From Gammaproteobacteria bacterium (GTDB taxonomy: Bacteria > Pseudomonadota > Gammaproteobacteria > Ga0077554 > Ga007554), in the NCBI GenBank assembly GCA_040183005.1, contig JAMPIW010000002.1, positions 372,001-436,000 of the forward strand: a stretch of 64,000 nucleotides of DNA, given 5' to 3'. This document shows positions 22,557 through 31,646 of this stretch, one piece after another. The stretch's first letter is position 1. The number at the start of each line of letters is the position of its first letter. Below the pieces are notes generated by a model that ran no database searches, was not told the origin of the DNA, and saw nothing but the letters and a program-made list of their open reading frames with translations. Made by a program: the position numbers and the translations under genes.

Positions 22557-22979
22557 TTACTTCACGACAACTTTCACGGTGTCGTCCACGCTGGATGCGC
22601 TGATGTAGCCTATGGCATTTTTGTTGGTGCTGACCACCTTCTTGACCTCGGCATCCTGGTCGACGACCTTGGGTGGCAGCGCCTTGCCGGCAAAGATGTT
22701 CTGCGCCCACAGCGCCTTCATGTTGGAAACACTCTTACCGAGCACGTTGCTGGAAAAATCCGCGCGGACCGGGTTGCTCTCTCCCTGATCGACGGAAAAT
22801 ATCGGGCCGCCGTCCGACCAGGCTTTCGCCTCGCCCGTATAAACCTTCACGACAAATGCCTTGTCCACGGCATTGGTGTTGCCCTTGTTGACGATCACCA
22901 CCACATCTCCGGCCCAGGCAGGCAGGGCCATCATGGCGCCTATACCCGCCGCCAAAATGCTACGCAAAATCACTTTCAT
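22557..22979 (-). CDS. Small periplasmic phosphate-binding-like (PstS-related) protein
   Basis: A 140-residue precursor with a signal peptide (hydrophobic LRSILAAGIGAMMALPAWA, cleavage before GDVVVIV). The mature part matches the short PBP-like domain related to PstS: VNKGN near the start, RADFSSNVLGKS, and a C-terminal AIGYISASSVDDTVKVV. It is only about half the size of a transport PstS and no ABC permease is near, so a sensing or storage role is more likely than uptake by a classical transporter. It is the third gene of a leftward operon behind a chemoreceptor and a porin. Confidence 0.75.
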   Translation of the reverse strand: MKVILRSILAAGIGAMMALPAWAGDVVVIVNKGNTNAVDKAFVVKVYTGEAKAWSDGGPIFSVDQGESNPVRADFSSNVLGKSVSNMKALWAQNIFAGKALPPKVVDQDAEVKKVVSTNKNAIGYISASSVDDTVKVVVK

Positions 22980-22996
22980 CTTCTTTTTCTCCCGCC

Positions 22997-24052
22997 TTAA
23001 AATATGAAGTTAATGCTGGCCACCAACATATTCCAGTTGTTCTTGCCAGCACCCGCAACGGTTTCGCCGGTAACTACAGGCAGGGCATAGCCACGATTGA
23101 AGTGGTCTTCCAGGCGGAAACCGACGTTGTCGCTAAACTTGTAGCCTACGCCAATGGTAGCGGTCTTTTGGTAGTAAGAAGGATCGTCGCTCTGCGTGCT
23201 GTCGGTCGTAACATAGTCGTAGCGGGCGAAGGGCGTCCACTTCTCGGCAAGGGTATAGCCTGCCTGCGCGTAATAGGTTTTGCTCTTGATGCCGAAAAAC
23301 TTCATCGGCGCATACTCGGCCTTGATGTCAAGATTGTTCGCCTTGTAGTCGGCCGATAATATCCACACTCTCCGGCTACCTTCGAGACCGCCTCCCTGCT
23401 GCAGCCTGCTGTCATAAGTCGAGGCCATGAAGCGCAGCCCATCCACCGGAGCATTGTAAGTAACGCGCCCGCCAACCATGCGCCGCATTTTCTCCTTGGC
23501 GGTTCCTGCAAGAACCTCAAGATCAACCACCTGGCCCGTATAACCATCCCAGGAGAGGCTACCCGCTCCGACAGCGTGATTATAAGTCAAGCCGAGGCCT
23601 CGATAGCCCTCATCGGTCATTCTTGAGGCTTCCTGATAGAGAGCCGGAGCCAACGTGGCAAGCTGCAGAAACTTGATGTCACGAATTTCGTTATACAACC
23701 CCACCGGCATCTTTATCTGGCCAGCACGCAGCGCAAGACCGGCGCTCACCTGGCGGTCGATGTAGGCCCAGTCCATGCGCGTCGTTTCTGCCGTATTATG
23801 CAGGTGCATCCAGACCTTGGTCTTGTCATCAAGTGTTGCGGCAATCACCAATGCAAGAGCACCGTAACCCCAATCACCCTTCTTGTCCGCCTCGAGATAG
23901 GCATTGCCGTTGGTACGCATATAGGCTTGATGGCCATACCCGTAAATTGAAAGCTTGTCATTTATCTCCACCGCCAGCGCTGATTGAACTCCAGCAGCCA
24001 AGCTGATGCCGCTAATGGCCACGGCTAAATACCTTTTGCAAATAGACTGCAT
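22997..24052 (-). CDS. Outer-membrane porin
   Basis: A 351-residue precursor with a signal peptide (YLAVAISGISLAAGVQSALA) and a mature chain of alternating amphipathic strands. It ends in MLVASINFIF with a terminal phenylalanine, the BAM recognition signature of beta-barrels. Aromatic girdle residues and short turns run throughout. The family is a general or anion-selective porin; the substrate cannot be read from sequence. It lies 16 bp after the chemoreceptor gene and 17 bp before the phosphate-binding-like gene. Confidence 0.78.
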   Translation of the reverse strand: MQSICKRYLAVAISGISLAAGVQSALAVEINDKLSIYGYGHQAYMRTNGNAYLEADKKGDWGYGALALVIAATLDDKTKVWMHLHNTAETTRMDWAYIDRQVSAGLALRAGQIKMPVGLYNEIRDIKFLQLATLAPALYQEASRMTDEGYRGLGLTYNHAVGAGSLSWDGYTGQVVDLEVLAGTAKEKMRRMVGGRVTYNAPVDGLRFMASTYDSRLQQGGGLEGSRRVWILSADYKANNLDIKAEYAPMKFFGIKSKTYYAQAGYTLAEKWTPFARYDYVTTDSTQSDDPSYYQKTATIGVGYKFSDNVGFRLEDHFNRGYALPVVTGETVAGAGKNNWNMLVASINFIF

Positions 24053-24068
24053 TTCCTTCTCCTTTCCG

Positions 24069-25661
24069 TTAAAGTTTGAAACTACCTACCATTTTGTCCA
24101 ACTGCTCTGTAGCGCTATCCAGCTTGTCGCTTTGCTGCATGGCGTGCCGGGTCTGCGCCAAACTGTTTTGCGCGACACTGGCAATCTGATCAGTTTCGCT
24201 GGTGATCTCCTGTACGCCATGCGCGACGTTTTCCGTCGCCATGGCAATTTCACGGATCAATCCACCGACACCATTGATACTGCCCAAAATGTTTTCCAGC
24301 GCCGACTGAGCATTGGCTGCCCGTTCCTTACCGATCGACGCCGCCTCTCTCCCGGACGAAATGCAGTTGACTGTGACACCGACCTCGCCCTGAATCTTCT
24401 CGATCATCTGGTTAATCTCCAAGGTCGCCTGCGAAGTGCGGCCCGCCAGATTACGTACCTCATCGGCCACCACTGCGAAGCCACGCCCCTGTTCACCAGC
24501 ACGCGCCGCCTCGATGGCGGCGTTTAACGCCAGCAAATTGGTCTGATCGGCGATGTCCCGGATCACGCGGATTACCTCGCCGATATGGCTGGAACTCGCT
24601 CCCAGCGCTTGCACCATGTGGGCAGCTTCGTTCACGGAATCCGACACCTTGTGCATGCTGTCGATGGTGTCCTGAATGACCAATCCGCCCTCTTTTGCGG
24701 CCTGATAGGTTGCCGTGGCGGAGTCCGCCGCGTTGGCGCTGCTTCTATCCATCTCGGTAATTGTCGCCGATACCTCCTCCATGGCGCGGGCGATACGCGT
24801 CACCTGATCGGCCTGCATCTGCCCTCCTTGAGACAAACCTGAGGTGACTGTTGAAAGCTCTCTTGAGGAATTCCGCACATCCTTCGAGATCGTTGCCACG
24901 CGCGACATCACGCCATGCAGATTACCGATGAACTTGTTGATCAAGCTTGCAAGCTGGCCTAATTCATCGGTGCTCGCGATGTTCACCTGCTTGGTGAGGT
25001 CGGCGTCACCGCTAGCGATATCCTCAACGCGGCTTAGAATTTCTTTCAGGCTGGTAGTGATGGAAGTAATGACAAAAAAGGAGATCAGTCCCAAACCAAG
25101 AATGATCACTACCGCGACAGCGATACTGGCCATTAGCCCGCGCTGCACATTACTTTCTATCCCGGCAAATCCCGCCGCAAATTCCTTGGCTGCATGTTCC
25201 TTGGATGAGCTGAGCGTGGTATTCAAGGCCTCCAGGGTCGGCTGCATCTTGGCTGCGGATGCGCTAATATCGCCGCTTTTTACACCCAGCATGATGGAGG
25301 CGGTGTCACCGGCAGCCTGGTAATACTCGTCAAACTCCTTACCGATCTTTTCCGCACTTTCCTTCGTTCCAGGAATCTTGGTCAGTTCGCCAAGATTATT
25401 CCTGAAACTGGCTGCCTTCTCCCCTGCCAACTCCAATCCCTTCTTGTCGTTGGCCGTCACTGCGTTCTTCAGGTTTTCCTGGATACCTTTGAAATCGGCA
25501 ATGAGCTGTTGCGTATTACCCAGTAACGGATAATCGACATTGCGGACCCGATCCAGCAACGCAGAAGTTGACGAAGAAAACACGTAATTGACCGCGATGC
25601 CAACCGCAAAGATCAGCACGGCGACAACCGGCAACGACCATATTTTTTGCTTGATGTTCAT
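24069..25661 (-). CDS. Methyl-accepting chemotaxis protein
   Basis: The 530-residue protein has a membrane helix at about 7-30, a periplasmic four-helix-type ligand domain, a second helix at about 174-198, a HAMP linker ([23 protein letters not shown]) and a long signalling coiled coil. The invariant hairpin tip is [20 protein letters not shown]. It should couple to CheA/CheW, which are not in this window. Co-transcription with a porin and a small phosphate-binding-like protein suggests they serve the same ligand. No CheR-binding pentapeptide is visible at the C-terminus. Confidence 0.92.
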   Translation of the reverse strand: MNIKQKIWSLPVVAVLIFAVGIAVNYVFSSSTSALLDRVRNVDYPLLGNTQQLIADFKGIQENLKNAVTANDKKGLELAGEKAASFRNNLGELTKIPGTKESAEKIGKEFDEYYQAAGDTASIMLGVKSGDISASAAKMQPTLEALNTTLSSSKEHAAKEFAAGFAGIESNVQRGLMASIAVAVVIILGLGLISFFVITSITTSLKEILSRVEDIASGDADLTKQVNIASTDELGQLASLINKFIGNLHGVMSRVATISKDVRNSSRELSTVTSGLSQGGQMQADQVTRIARAMEEVSATITEMDRSSANAADSATATYQAAKEGGLVIQDTIDSMHKVSDSVNEAAHMVQALGASSSHIGEVIRVIRDIADQTNLLALNAAIEAARAGEQGRGFAVVADEVRNLAGRTSQATLEINQMIEKIQGEVGVTVNCISSGREAASIGKERAANAQSALENILGSINGVGGLIREIAMATENVAHGVQEITSETDQIASVAQNSLAQTRHAMQQSDKLDSATEQLDKMVGSFKL

Positions 25662-25889
25662 GCTGCATTCATCCCTATATAGTGGGCATTTGCCATTATT
25701 CTTTTGAGTCTCATGCCGCCTGTAGCGGATGGCTTCTAAAAAGGTTTAGCAGTTTTATCAAAAAAGTTTCGAAAAGCTGGCAAAGATAGGGCTTCAGGCG
25801 GGGAAATAAGAGGAATGGTAACAATGGAGAGCCGCCACCGTTGGCAAGCAGCTCTTGCAGGGCTTGACTATGTGACAGTAGACGGGGGC

Positions 25890-26073
25890 CTATTTGTCTA
25901 TGTAAAAACTGGAGAAAATTCTCCCCAGCAAGTCATCGGAGGTAAACTCGCCAGTGATTTCGGAGAGGATGTATTGCGCCTGGCACAGGTCTTCGGCGAG
26001 TAGATCGCCGGCATGACGATGTTCGAGCTGGCGGGCCATGAAACTGCCCGCCCCGGACTGGGCCGACGTCAGT
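25890..26073 (-). pseudogene. Decayed duplicate of the mnmE 3' end
   Basis: Read leftward this encodes a GSFMAR segment and then [35 protein letters not shown] and SSFYIDK before a stop. These match the C-terminus of the intact MnmE at 34328 ([20 protein letters not shown] ... [22 protein letters not shown]). About 20 codons are deleted after FMAR, and the essential C-terminal CIGK has become YIDK, so it cannot work. No start or GTPase domain exists upstream. The rest of the 606-bp gap (25662-25889 and 26074-26267) holds nothing else I can support. Confidence 0.85.
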
Positions 26074-26267
26074 CGATTACATGAGGGGCGCGCGTTGTGC
26101 AGTGAACACACAGGATGCACGCAATTGTTCGGTGGCAACGCATCATCGGCTCATGTCCATTCGAGCATTTCGCTCATAGCAGGCTTTCCATTACCACGCC
26201 ACTTCCTTCATCCCTCATTTGTTCGCGGTGACATAATAATGACGCGCCCATCAACCTACGCGAAGCC

Positions 26268-26705
26268 TCAGCTATGACCAAACACCAGTAATAAAATCCC
26301 AAAAATCGTGGCTGAGATACCTAATGTGAGTATCATCCAGTCACCCTGCACCAGGCCGGGCTCAAGTGTGGCCTGATCCGGTCGTTCGGGATCGTAAAAG
26401 ACCCGGACTCTCTCGCCTACGGGAAATTTCTTGACATAACTCGCAGCGAATTCCGGCGTCGGGTTAGTCCCGCCTGGAAACCCAAGTTCTCGCCGGTAAG
26501 TTTGGGCGCCCACCTTGTAGCTGAACAGGATATGCGGAAACAGATCGTCGGTATCCGAGGCGAGCCTGGACTCCTCGATACTGCCTTCGGTGGAGGGCCA
26601 ACGCAACGTTCTCCGACCCTTGGCGATAATCCTCAAACCCCAGAGGGTGACGACAAAACCGGCAGCGACAAAGAGGCCAAGAATGATTACATAGGGGTTC
26701 CACAT
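26268..26705 (-). CDS. DUF3592-type membrane protein
   Basis: The 145-residue protein has a membrane helix at about 5-27 and another at about 122-142. Between them is a beta-rich domain with FSYKVGAQTYRRE and RVFYDPERPDQATLEPG, the pattern typical of DUF3592 (YxPxxPxxAxLxPG). The function is unknown. It stands at the left edge of the accessory region, beside the mnmE remnant. Confidence 0.75.
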   Translation of the reverse strand: MWNPYVIILGLFVAAGFVVTLWGLRIIAKGRRTLRWPSTEGSIEESRLASDTDDLFPHILFSYKVGAQTYRRELGFPGGTNPTPEFAASYVKKFPVGERVRVFYDPERPDQATLEPGLVQGDWMILTLGISATIFGILLLVFGHS

Positions 26706-26752
26706 CGGACTTCCAGCCTTACATCAAAGCACTAATGATACGCCAGAATGAT

Positions 26753-27532
26753 TCACTTACGCATTCGCCAGTAGATTTCGCCGCCCAGCGCGGGGAAAAG
26801 AGCGCCAAAGAGCAAATTAAGCCGTAGCCATATCTTGGAATTCTCAATAAATGACCCGGTTTTCCGAATAAGGAAAGCGCCAGAAATAAAATCAAGGCGG
26901 AGTCCGGAGCTGTTCGCCATGTTTTCCACGCGTCGCGGTGAGAATACGCTAACGTGACCAAACTTTGGCGCGGTACGACGGATTCTCTTCTGCCAATAGG
27001 ATGCCGCCCACTTTGGCGTAACAGGAAAACCACCGATCATGACCCCGCCGGGCGCTAGCGCGGCAGACAGCCGATGGGTCAATTGTTCCGGCTCAAAGAG
27101 ATGTTCCAGAAGGTGGAGCACGATGATCACGTCGTATTTTTCATCCAGGAAAAAATCGGGCAGATCAACATTAGCCTCGATCTGCCTGGTATAGCCAGAC
27201 TCGCGCAATTCGGGTTGCAGCCTGCAATCCACCGCCACCCAGGACTCAATATCGGCAAACCCGGCATCTCGCGTGAAGCGCAGCATTTGCCCTCGGTCAA
27301 CGCCAATCTCGCACACGCGCAACGGCCGCCCAAGCCGGGTTCGCTCCTCTCGGAGCAAATTGTACATAAACCAGTAACGCAGCAATTTGACCGGGTAGCG
27401 AGTGACGCGAGGTTTGACAAAAATGTCTTTTACCCAGTTCTGCGCATCAATGACAGCCAGGTTCCAATTCCATGCGGAGTCTAACGGAGTTGCTGATGGA
27501 ATCGAACATGGTTCTTGTTTGTTCAAAATCAT
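26753..27532 (-). CDS. Class I SAM-dependent methyltransferase
   Basis: The 259-residue protein has the SAM-binding motif I VCEIGVDRGQML, an acidic residue at the end of strand 2, YDVIIVLHLLEHLFEP (motif II, Methyltransf_11/23 type) and LAPGGVMIGGFPV. Such enzymes often act on small metabolites, lipids or surface sugars; the substrate is not apparent. Neighbouring genes give no pathway. Confidence 0.82.
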   Translation of the reverse strand: MILNKQEPCSIPSATPLDSAWNWNLAVIDAQNWVKDIFVKPRVTRYPVKLLRYWFMYNLLREERTRLGRPLRVCEIGVDRGQMLRFTRDAGFADIESWVAVDCRLQPELRESGYTRQIEANVDLPDFFLDEKYDVIIVLHLLEHLFEPEQLTHRLSAALAPGGVMIGGFPVTPKWAASYWQKRIRRTAPKFGHVSVFSPRRVENMANSSGLRLDFISGAFLIRKTGSFIENSKIWLRLNLLFGALFPALGGEIYWRMRK

Positions 27533-27609
27533 TGCCTACTTTCTCCTGCGGTTACGAATAGGGACGAGGGACAGCGCAGACGCGCCCGCCTCTGCGAAAC
27601 TCAGTCGCG

Positions 27610-27864
27610 TCATTCGTCCTTGCCTTCGGCGGATTTTCGCTCATGCTCTTCGCCCGTATCCTTGGATTTCTCCTTAGCCTCCTTGCCCTGATCTTCACCC
27701 GACGCGCCGAGCAGATTGCCAGCGGCCTGCTTGGCCTGGTCGATCACCCCCTGTGCCGATTGCTCGGCCTTGCCCAACACCCTTTGGGCAGACTGTTCAG
27801 CCTGTTCACAACCCGCCAGGCCGACGACCGCCAGCGCGATCACAACGACTCTCATACGTGCCAT
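27610..27864 (-). CDS. Small lipoprotein with repeats
   Basis: From the ATG at 27864 (AGG seven bases upstream) the 84-residue precursor has a lipoprotein signal ending in the lipobox LAGC. An alanine/glutamine-rich helical stretch with repeated AEQSAQ and QAKQAAGN-type units and a highly charged lysine/glutamate tail follow. It resembles small entericidin-like or YtxH-like envelope helices but I do not assign a family. The start at 27930 would hide the signal peptide and is rejected. Confidence 0.65.
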   Translation of the reverse strand: MARMRVVVIALAVVGLAGCEQAEQSAQRVLGKAEQSAQGVIDQAKQAAGNLLGASGEDQGKEAKEKSKDTGEEHERKSAEGKDE

Positions 27865-27910
27865 GGTCCCTGCCGCTTTCATTGAATTCAGACTCGATTG
27901 AATCACGCCA

Positions 27911-28585
27911 TTACTCGCCATTGTTGGCAAAGCCCAGAAGGTGCAGCAGGCTGGTAAAGAGGTTGAAGATGGCGACGAACAGCGTCACTGTGGCCATGAT
28001 GTAATTGGTCTCGCCGCCGTGGATGATATTGCTGGTCTCATACAGGATCAGCCCCGCCATGAGCAGCACGAACATGGCGGAGACGGCCAGCGACAGGGCG
28101 GGCAGCTCAAAGAATATTGCGCCGAGGCCGGCAAGGAAGGCCACCAGGATGCCGACCATGAGAAAGCCGCCCATGAAACTGAAATCCTTGCGGCTGGTCA
28201 CGGCATAGCCGGAAAGACCGAGGAAAACGGCTGCAGTCGCGCCCATCGCGGTCATCACGATCTGACCGCCATTGGGCAGACTGAGATAGCTACTGAGGAT
28301 AGGCCCGAGGGTGTAACCCATAAAGCCGGTGAGAGCGAAGACGAACCCCAGGCCCAGACTGCTGTTTTTGAATTTGGCGGTGAGGAAGAGCAACCCAAAA
28401 TAGCCGATCAAGGTGACAATCAGGCCAGGATGGGGCAAATTCAGCGCCATCGACGCGCCCGCTGTGAGAGCGCTGAATGCCAGCGTCATTGATAACAGCA
28501 TATAGGTGTTGCGTATGACCTTATTGGTTTCCAGAACCGATGTCTGGGCACGGCCAAGGGACGTTATTTGCGAATTCATGTTCAT
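27911..28585 (-). CDS. Bax inhibitor-1/YccA family membrane protein
   Basis: The 224-residue protein has seven hydrophobic segments and the family signatures GFMGYTLGPILS and YETSNIIHGGETNYIMATV, the last near the conserved acidic pair in helix 7. Bacterial members (YccA) interact with FtsH or act as calcium-leak channels. It is followed leftward by the small lipoprotein gene and preceded by the hpf-like gene. Confidence 0.88.
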   Translation of the reverse strand: MNMNSQITSLGRAQTSVLETNKVIRNTYMLLSMTLAFSALTAGASMALNLPHPGLIVTLIGYFGLLFLTAKFKNSSLGLGFVFALTGFMGYTLGPILSSYLSLPNGGQIVMTAMGATAAVFLGLSGYAVTSRKDFSFMGGFLMVGILVAFLAGLGAIFFELPALSLAVSAMFVLLMAGLILYETSNIIHGGETNYIMATVTLFVAIFNLFTSLLHLLGFANNGE

Positions 28586-28633
28586 GGGGCATTACCTCTA
28601 AATGAGAGTTGAATGATTGGCTCCGCTGTGGAC

Positions 28634-28990
28634 TCAACATTCCACCAGCGAGTCGGAGGCGGGTTCCTGACGCGACGACATACGAACCGGCCGTCGTTGG
28701 CGGGCAATGTGGCGCGCCGCTGTCCTGCCGACCCGTTCCGCCGCACGGTCGATGGCGACATAGAGATCGGCTTCAGTATTCTCGATGACCACATCGGCCA
28801 GGTGCGCCAAGCGCACCTGGATTTGGCAGCACTTGTCTGCACCGCCGCGCGGGCCGTTGACATCCGACAGGCGCACCCTGGCCTGGGAGATTTGGTCAGC
28901 ACAGCCCCCCAACGCATGATGCAAGCGCCTCGTGACATGCTCGCGCAGGGCTTCGGTGGTGGTAAATCCATGCGCATAAATATTGATTTG
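28634..28990 (-). CDS. HPF/RaiA-type ribosome-associated protein
   Basis: The 118-residue protein begins MQINIYAHGFTTTEALREHV and has ARVRLSDVNGPRGGADKCCQ, VIENTEADLYVAIDRAAERV and a basic C-terminus. This is the beta-alpha-beta-beta-beta-alpha core of short hibernation factors. These bind the 30S decoding region and stall ribosomes in slow growth. The start at 28990 has AGAAGG upstream; longer frames to 29047 or 29073 are less like the family. Its promoter region is the first copy of the 132-bp repeat. Confidence 0.82.
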   Translation of the reverse strand, partial: QINIYAHGFTTTEALREHVTRRLHHALGGCADQISQARVRLSDVNGPRGGADKCCQIQVRLAHLADVVIENTEADLYVAIDRAAERVGRTAARHIARQRRPVRMSSRQEPASDSLVEC

Positions 28991-29011
28991 CATATAAGTC
29001 CGCCTTCTGAA

Positions 29012-29143
29012 ATACCCCCTCGGGGGTGGTGAGTGAACCCTACGCATTCAGCATAGGCGTCCATTATCACCAAGAAAAGCAGTATTATTTTGCTATATCA
29101 TTCGGGATTAACGAACTATTGAGGTACCGCCATGCTTAATTAC
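29012..29143. repeat. 132-bp direct repeat, copy A (hpf/nhaR intergenic)
   Basis: Aligned without gaps to 31515-31646, with 14 differences by eye (about 89% identity). It opens with a small palindrome ACCCCC-TC-GGGGGT at 29014-29027 and ends with the ribosome site and first four codons of nhaR (ATG at 29132, MLNY). After the fourth codon the sequences diverge and this copy reaches a stop after 11 codons. It therefore looks like the promoter and start of nhaR left beside hpf. Confidence 0.85.
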
Positions 29144-29324
29144 CTTGTTGAACTCACTACCTCTTAAAGATTCGAAAAATCGCGCCGTTACATAAATATC
29201 GCGGCCAGTATTCTCTATAAAGAACGGATTATTTTGCTTCTCATTGGAGCAAAAACCTGATATTTTCGAACTTGATTACCCGAAAACCAAAATCGAGGCG
29301 TGGCAAATCTCGAGGAGGATCAAA

Positions 29325-29636
29325 ATGAATCTGCGAAACACAATCTGCGGTACTGCGCTCCTGCTGCTGTTTTTTTCTGCCGGACAGACACGCGCGGAGG
29401 GGGGTATTAACAACATAGCCGCTCCTGCTGTAACTCCTGAAAATTCTGAATTTTTGTGCGACGCGAGGAATGGCTGCATCGGATGGCGTCACTGGGAATT
29501 ACCCGATCCTGGCCCGGCAATACCCGAAGAACTCGGACCCAGCTTTTTTAGAGGCCCCACCATCAATACCCTAATCCGGACAAACGTTAATACCATACCT
29601 CCAGCAGATGGTGTTTTTTCGCGTGTCCACTGCTAA
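29325..29636 (+). CDS. Small exported protein, tandem copy 1
   Basis: A 103-residue precursor with a strong AGGAGG six bases before the ATG and a signal peptide (GTALLLLFFSAGQTRA, cleavage before EGG). The mature chain starts EGGINNIAAPAVTPE and ends with GPSFFRG-TINTLIRTNVNTI-PPADG, both shared with the next gene. The middle differs and contains two cysteines here (FLCDARNGC). No family is recognised. It is proline-rich and probably secreted or periplasmic. Confidence 0.7.
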   Translation: MNLRNTICGTALLLLFFSAGQTRAEGGINNIAAPAVTPENSEFLCDARNGCIGWRHWELPDPGPAIPEELGPSFFRGPTINTLIRTNVNTIPPADGVFSRVHC

Positions 29637-29709
29637 ACGGACTTTGGCGGCCAGACCTTGCTGGGCAAGAGTACGATGACCTTGGGAGCAATCAATGAGG
29701 AGGATCAAA

Positions 29710-30030
29710 ATGAATCTGCGAAACACAACCTGTGGGACTGCGCTCCTGCTGCTGTTTTTTTCTGCCGGACAGACACACGCGGAGGGGGGCATTAACAACA
29801 TGACCATTCCTGCTGTAACTCCTGAATTTAGGTGCGCCGCAGAAGAGCCTTTCTGCTGGGGGAAAGGTTTCCCAATGCTCCCTGACCAGGCAGTACACAA
29901 TCCTGGCCCGGCAATGCCCGATATTGGCGGGCCTTCCGGACTCGGACCCAGCTTTTTTAGAGGCACCACCATCAATACCCTAATCCGGACAAACGTTAAT
30001 ACCATACCTCCAGCAGATGGTCCTCTTTAG
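29710..30030 (+). CDS. Small exported protein, tandem copy 2
   Basis: A 106-residue paralogue of the preceding gene, starting 73 bp after its stop. The signal peptide and first mature residues and the last ~25 residues (FFRGTTINTLIRTNVNTI) are almost identical. The middle (about residues 35-75) is rewritten, with two cysteines in different places (FRCAAEEPFC). Conserved ends with a diversified core is unusual for such short proteins. It is convergent with the subtilase, with 64 bp between the stop codons. Function unknown. Confidence 0.7.
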   Translation: MNLRNTTCGTALLLLFFSAGQTHAEGGINNMTIPAVTPEFRCAAEEPFCWGKGFPMLPDQAVHNPGPAMPDIGGPSGLGPSFFRGTTINTLIRTNVNTIPPADGPL

Positions 30031-30094
30031 CTTGTCCACTGCTAAACGGATCCTGGCGGATAAACCTCTCCGCCAGGGGGTTGCCTGCCATACC

Positions 30095-31439
30095 CTAATT
30101 GAGGCCCAGCGCCCTGCCAAGATTGAGGCGGGGCTTGATTATGCCATTCCTGTGATCCCTTACCTGCACACCGCTATTGACCATACGACCCACCGTATTA
30201 TCCAGCGTGTCCCCCGGAAATCCATTAGACGCCCTCAACACCGCGACGGCCCCTGCAACATGCGGTGCCGCCTGAGAGGTGCCGCCCTTGGTAACTCCTG
30301 CGGCAGTAATCATAGCCCCAGGCGCCAGCAGCGTCAGAAAAGATGCGCTGTTTGAAAAGCATGTCACCTTGTCTGCCGCCGTGGTGGCATCCGAGCAGCT
30401 TCCTGAGTATGAGCCAAAATTGCTGTCGTAAACCGCCCCCACCCGCACCGCACCCGGTGCGCACGCCGGCTCGGAGATTCCACTGAGAAATCCATTATTG
30501 CCTGATGCAACCACCGGTATTACCCCGGCACTCCGGGCATTCTGAAATGCGGAGGCAATATAGGAGCTGCTGCACTCGGCGCTGTGTCCAACATTGCCAC
30601 CAAAGCTGAGATTCATGGCGACAATATTGTGAGGGCGTGCGTTTTGCACCACCCAGTTGATCGCTGCCAGTACATGAGCAGCCTGCGCCGTCGAGCCCGA
30701 GAACACATCAAGCGCCGCAAAGTATGTCTGAGGGGCGACACCCGCCACGATGCCGGCGACATTTGTACCGTGCATACTGAAATCATCACGCACGCCATCG
30801 TTAGGCGCAAAGTCAATGGCAACGCGCACCTTGCAACTGCCCCCCACTGCGCTGCATCCCCAGCCAGGGGTTACCCCATCAAAGCCAGGTTGAGTCCAGT
30901 CAAGGCCCGTGTCCAGAACGGCTACCATCGTACCCCGGCCGGTCTTGCCGAACGATTGAGCAATGGGCTGATTGATCAATGCCAAACTCTGCGGGAGAGT
31001 CGCTTCATGGGCTACATTTTCATAGACCGCCACGACGTCGGGATCACTTAAAAATCGCTGGAGCGCCTGCCCATCCTTGATCTTGACGAACGCCATCGGC
31101 AGATGGCTATAGTCGATAACGACCCCCCACTTCGGTGCGCTTCAATTTGGAAAATACTCTTGATTTTGTAGTGTCGAAGCCTTTTTTCTTAAAAGAAAGC
31201 AGCGTTTCGTCATCAGAGGTCAAGCCAGCCGCCTCCCGCATGGCGGCAACTTCTTTTTGAATACCGGCGTCATCAAATAATACGATTACCTCCTGGGGCG
31301 TTCCTGTTTCAAGTTTCTGAACAACTGCGGCAGGCACCTTTGCGGCAGCGTGTGGTGGCAGCGTAATGGACCATGCGGCAGAAGTCTGCACAGCAGCGAC
31401 ACCAAGACATCCCATCAACAAAAAAGATTTCATGCTCAT
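30095..31439 (-). pseudogene. Subtilisin-like serine protease (S8), split by a one-base frameshift
   Basis: Reading leftward, the first frame (31439 to about 31128) gives a signal peptide (SFLLMGCLGVAAVQTSA) and an I9-like propeptide. The second frame gives the S8 catalytic domain with Asp in VAVLDTGLD, His in SMHGTNVAGIVAG, oxyanion Asn in ASGNNG and Ser in GGTSQAAPHVAG. The frames meet at a run of six C (31123-31128 on the plus strand). Reading five instead joins KRTEVG to VVIDYSHLPMAF in one frame. All catalytic residues are intact, so this may be a recent mutation, a phase-variable tract or a sequence error. Expected function: exported endoprotease. Confidence 0.82.
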
Positions 31440-31514
31440 GATTATCATTCCCTTCGACAATTGAGGTTTCGTGAAGATTTACCGCCTCGGCGTGAAGCGA
31501 TAGTGGATCCTCTC

Positions 31515-31646
31515 ATACCCCCTCGGGGGTGGTGAGGGAATCCTACACATTCAGGATAGGTGCCCACCATCACCAAGAAAAGCAGTGTTATTCTTTTATA
31601 TTATTCGGGATTAACGAACTATTGAGGTGCCGCCATGCTTAATTAC
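31515..31646. repeat. 132-bp direct repeat, copy B (nhaR promoter)
   Basis: Second copy of the segment at 29012-29143, including the ACCCCC/GGGGGT palindrome and the nhaR ribosome site GAGG with the first four codons. Here it runs into the intact nhaR. In the leftward direction it stands upstream of the subtilase gene in the same way that copy A stands upstream of hpf, so the subtilase probably uses the hpf-side promoter. Confidence 0.85.

Noticed and set aside
25815-26003. A 63-residue rightward gene
   Set aside because: It is the antisense shadow of the mnmE remnant; the leftward frame carries the recognisable protein sequence.
30017-31051. Rightward genes opposite the subtilase
   Set aside because: No ribosome sites or recognisable domains; the minus strand encodes the intact S8 catalytic motifs.
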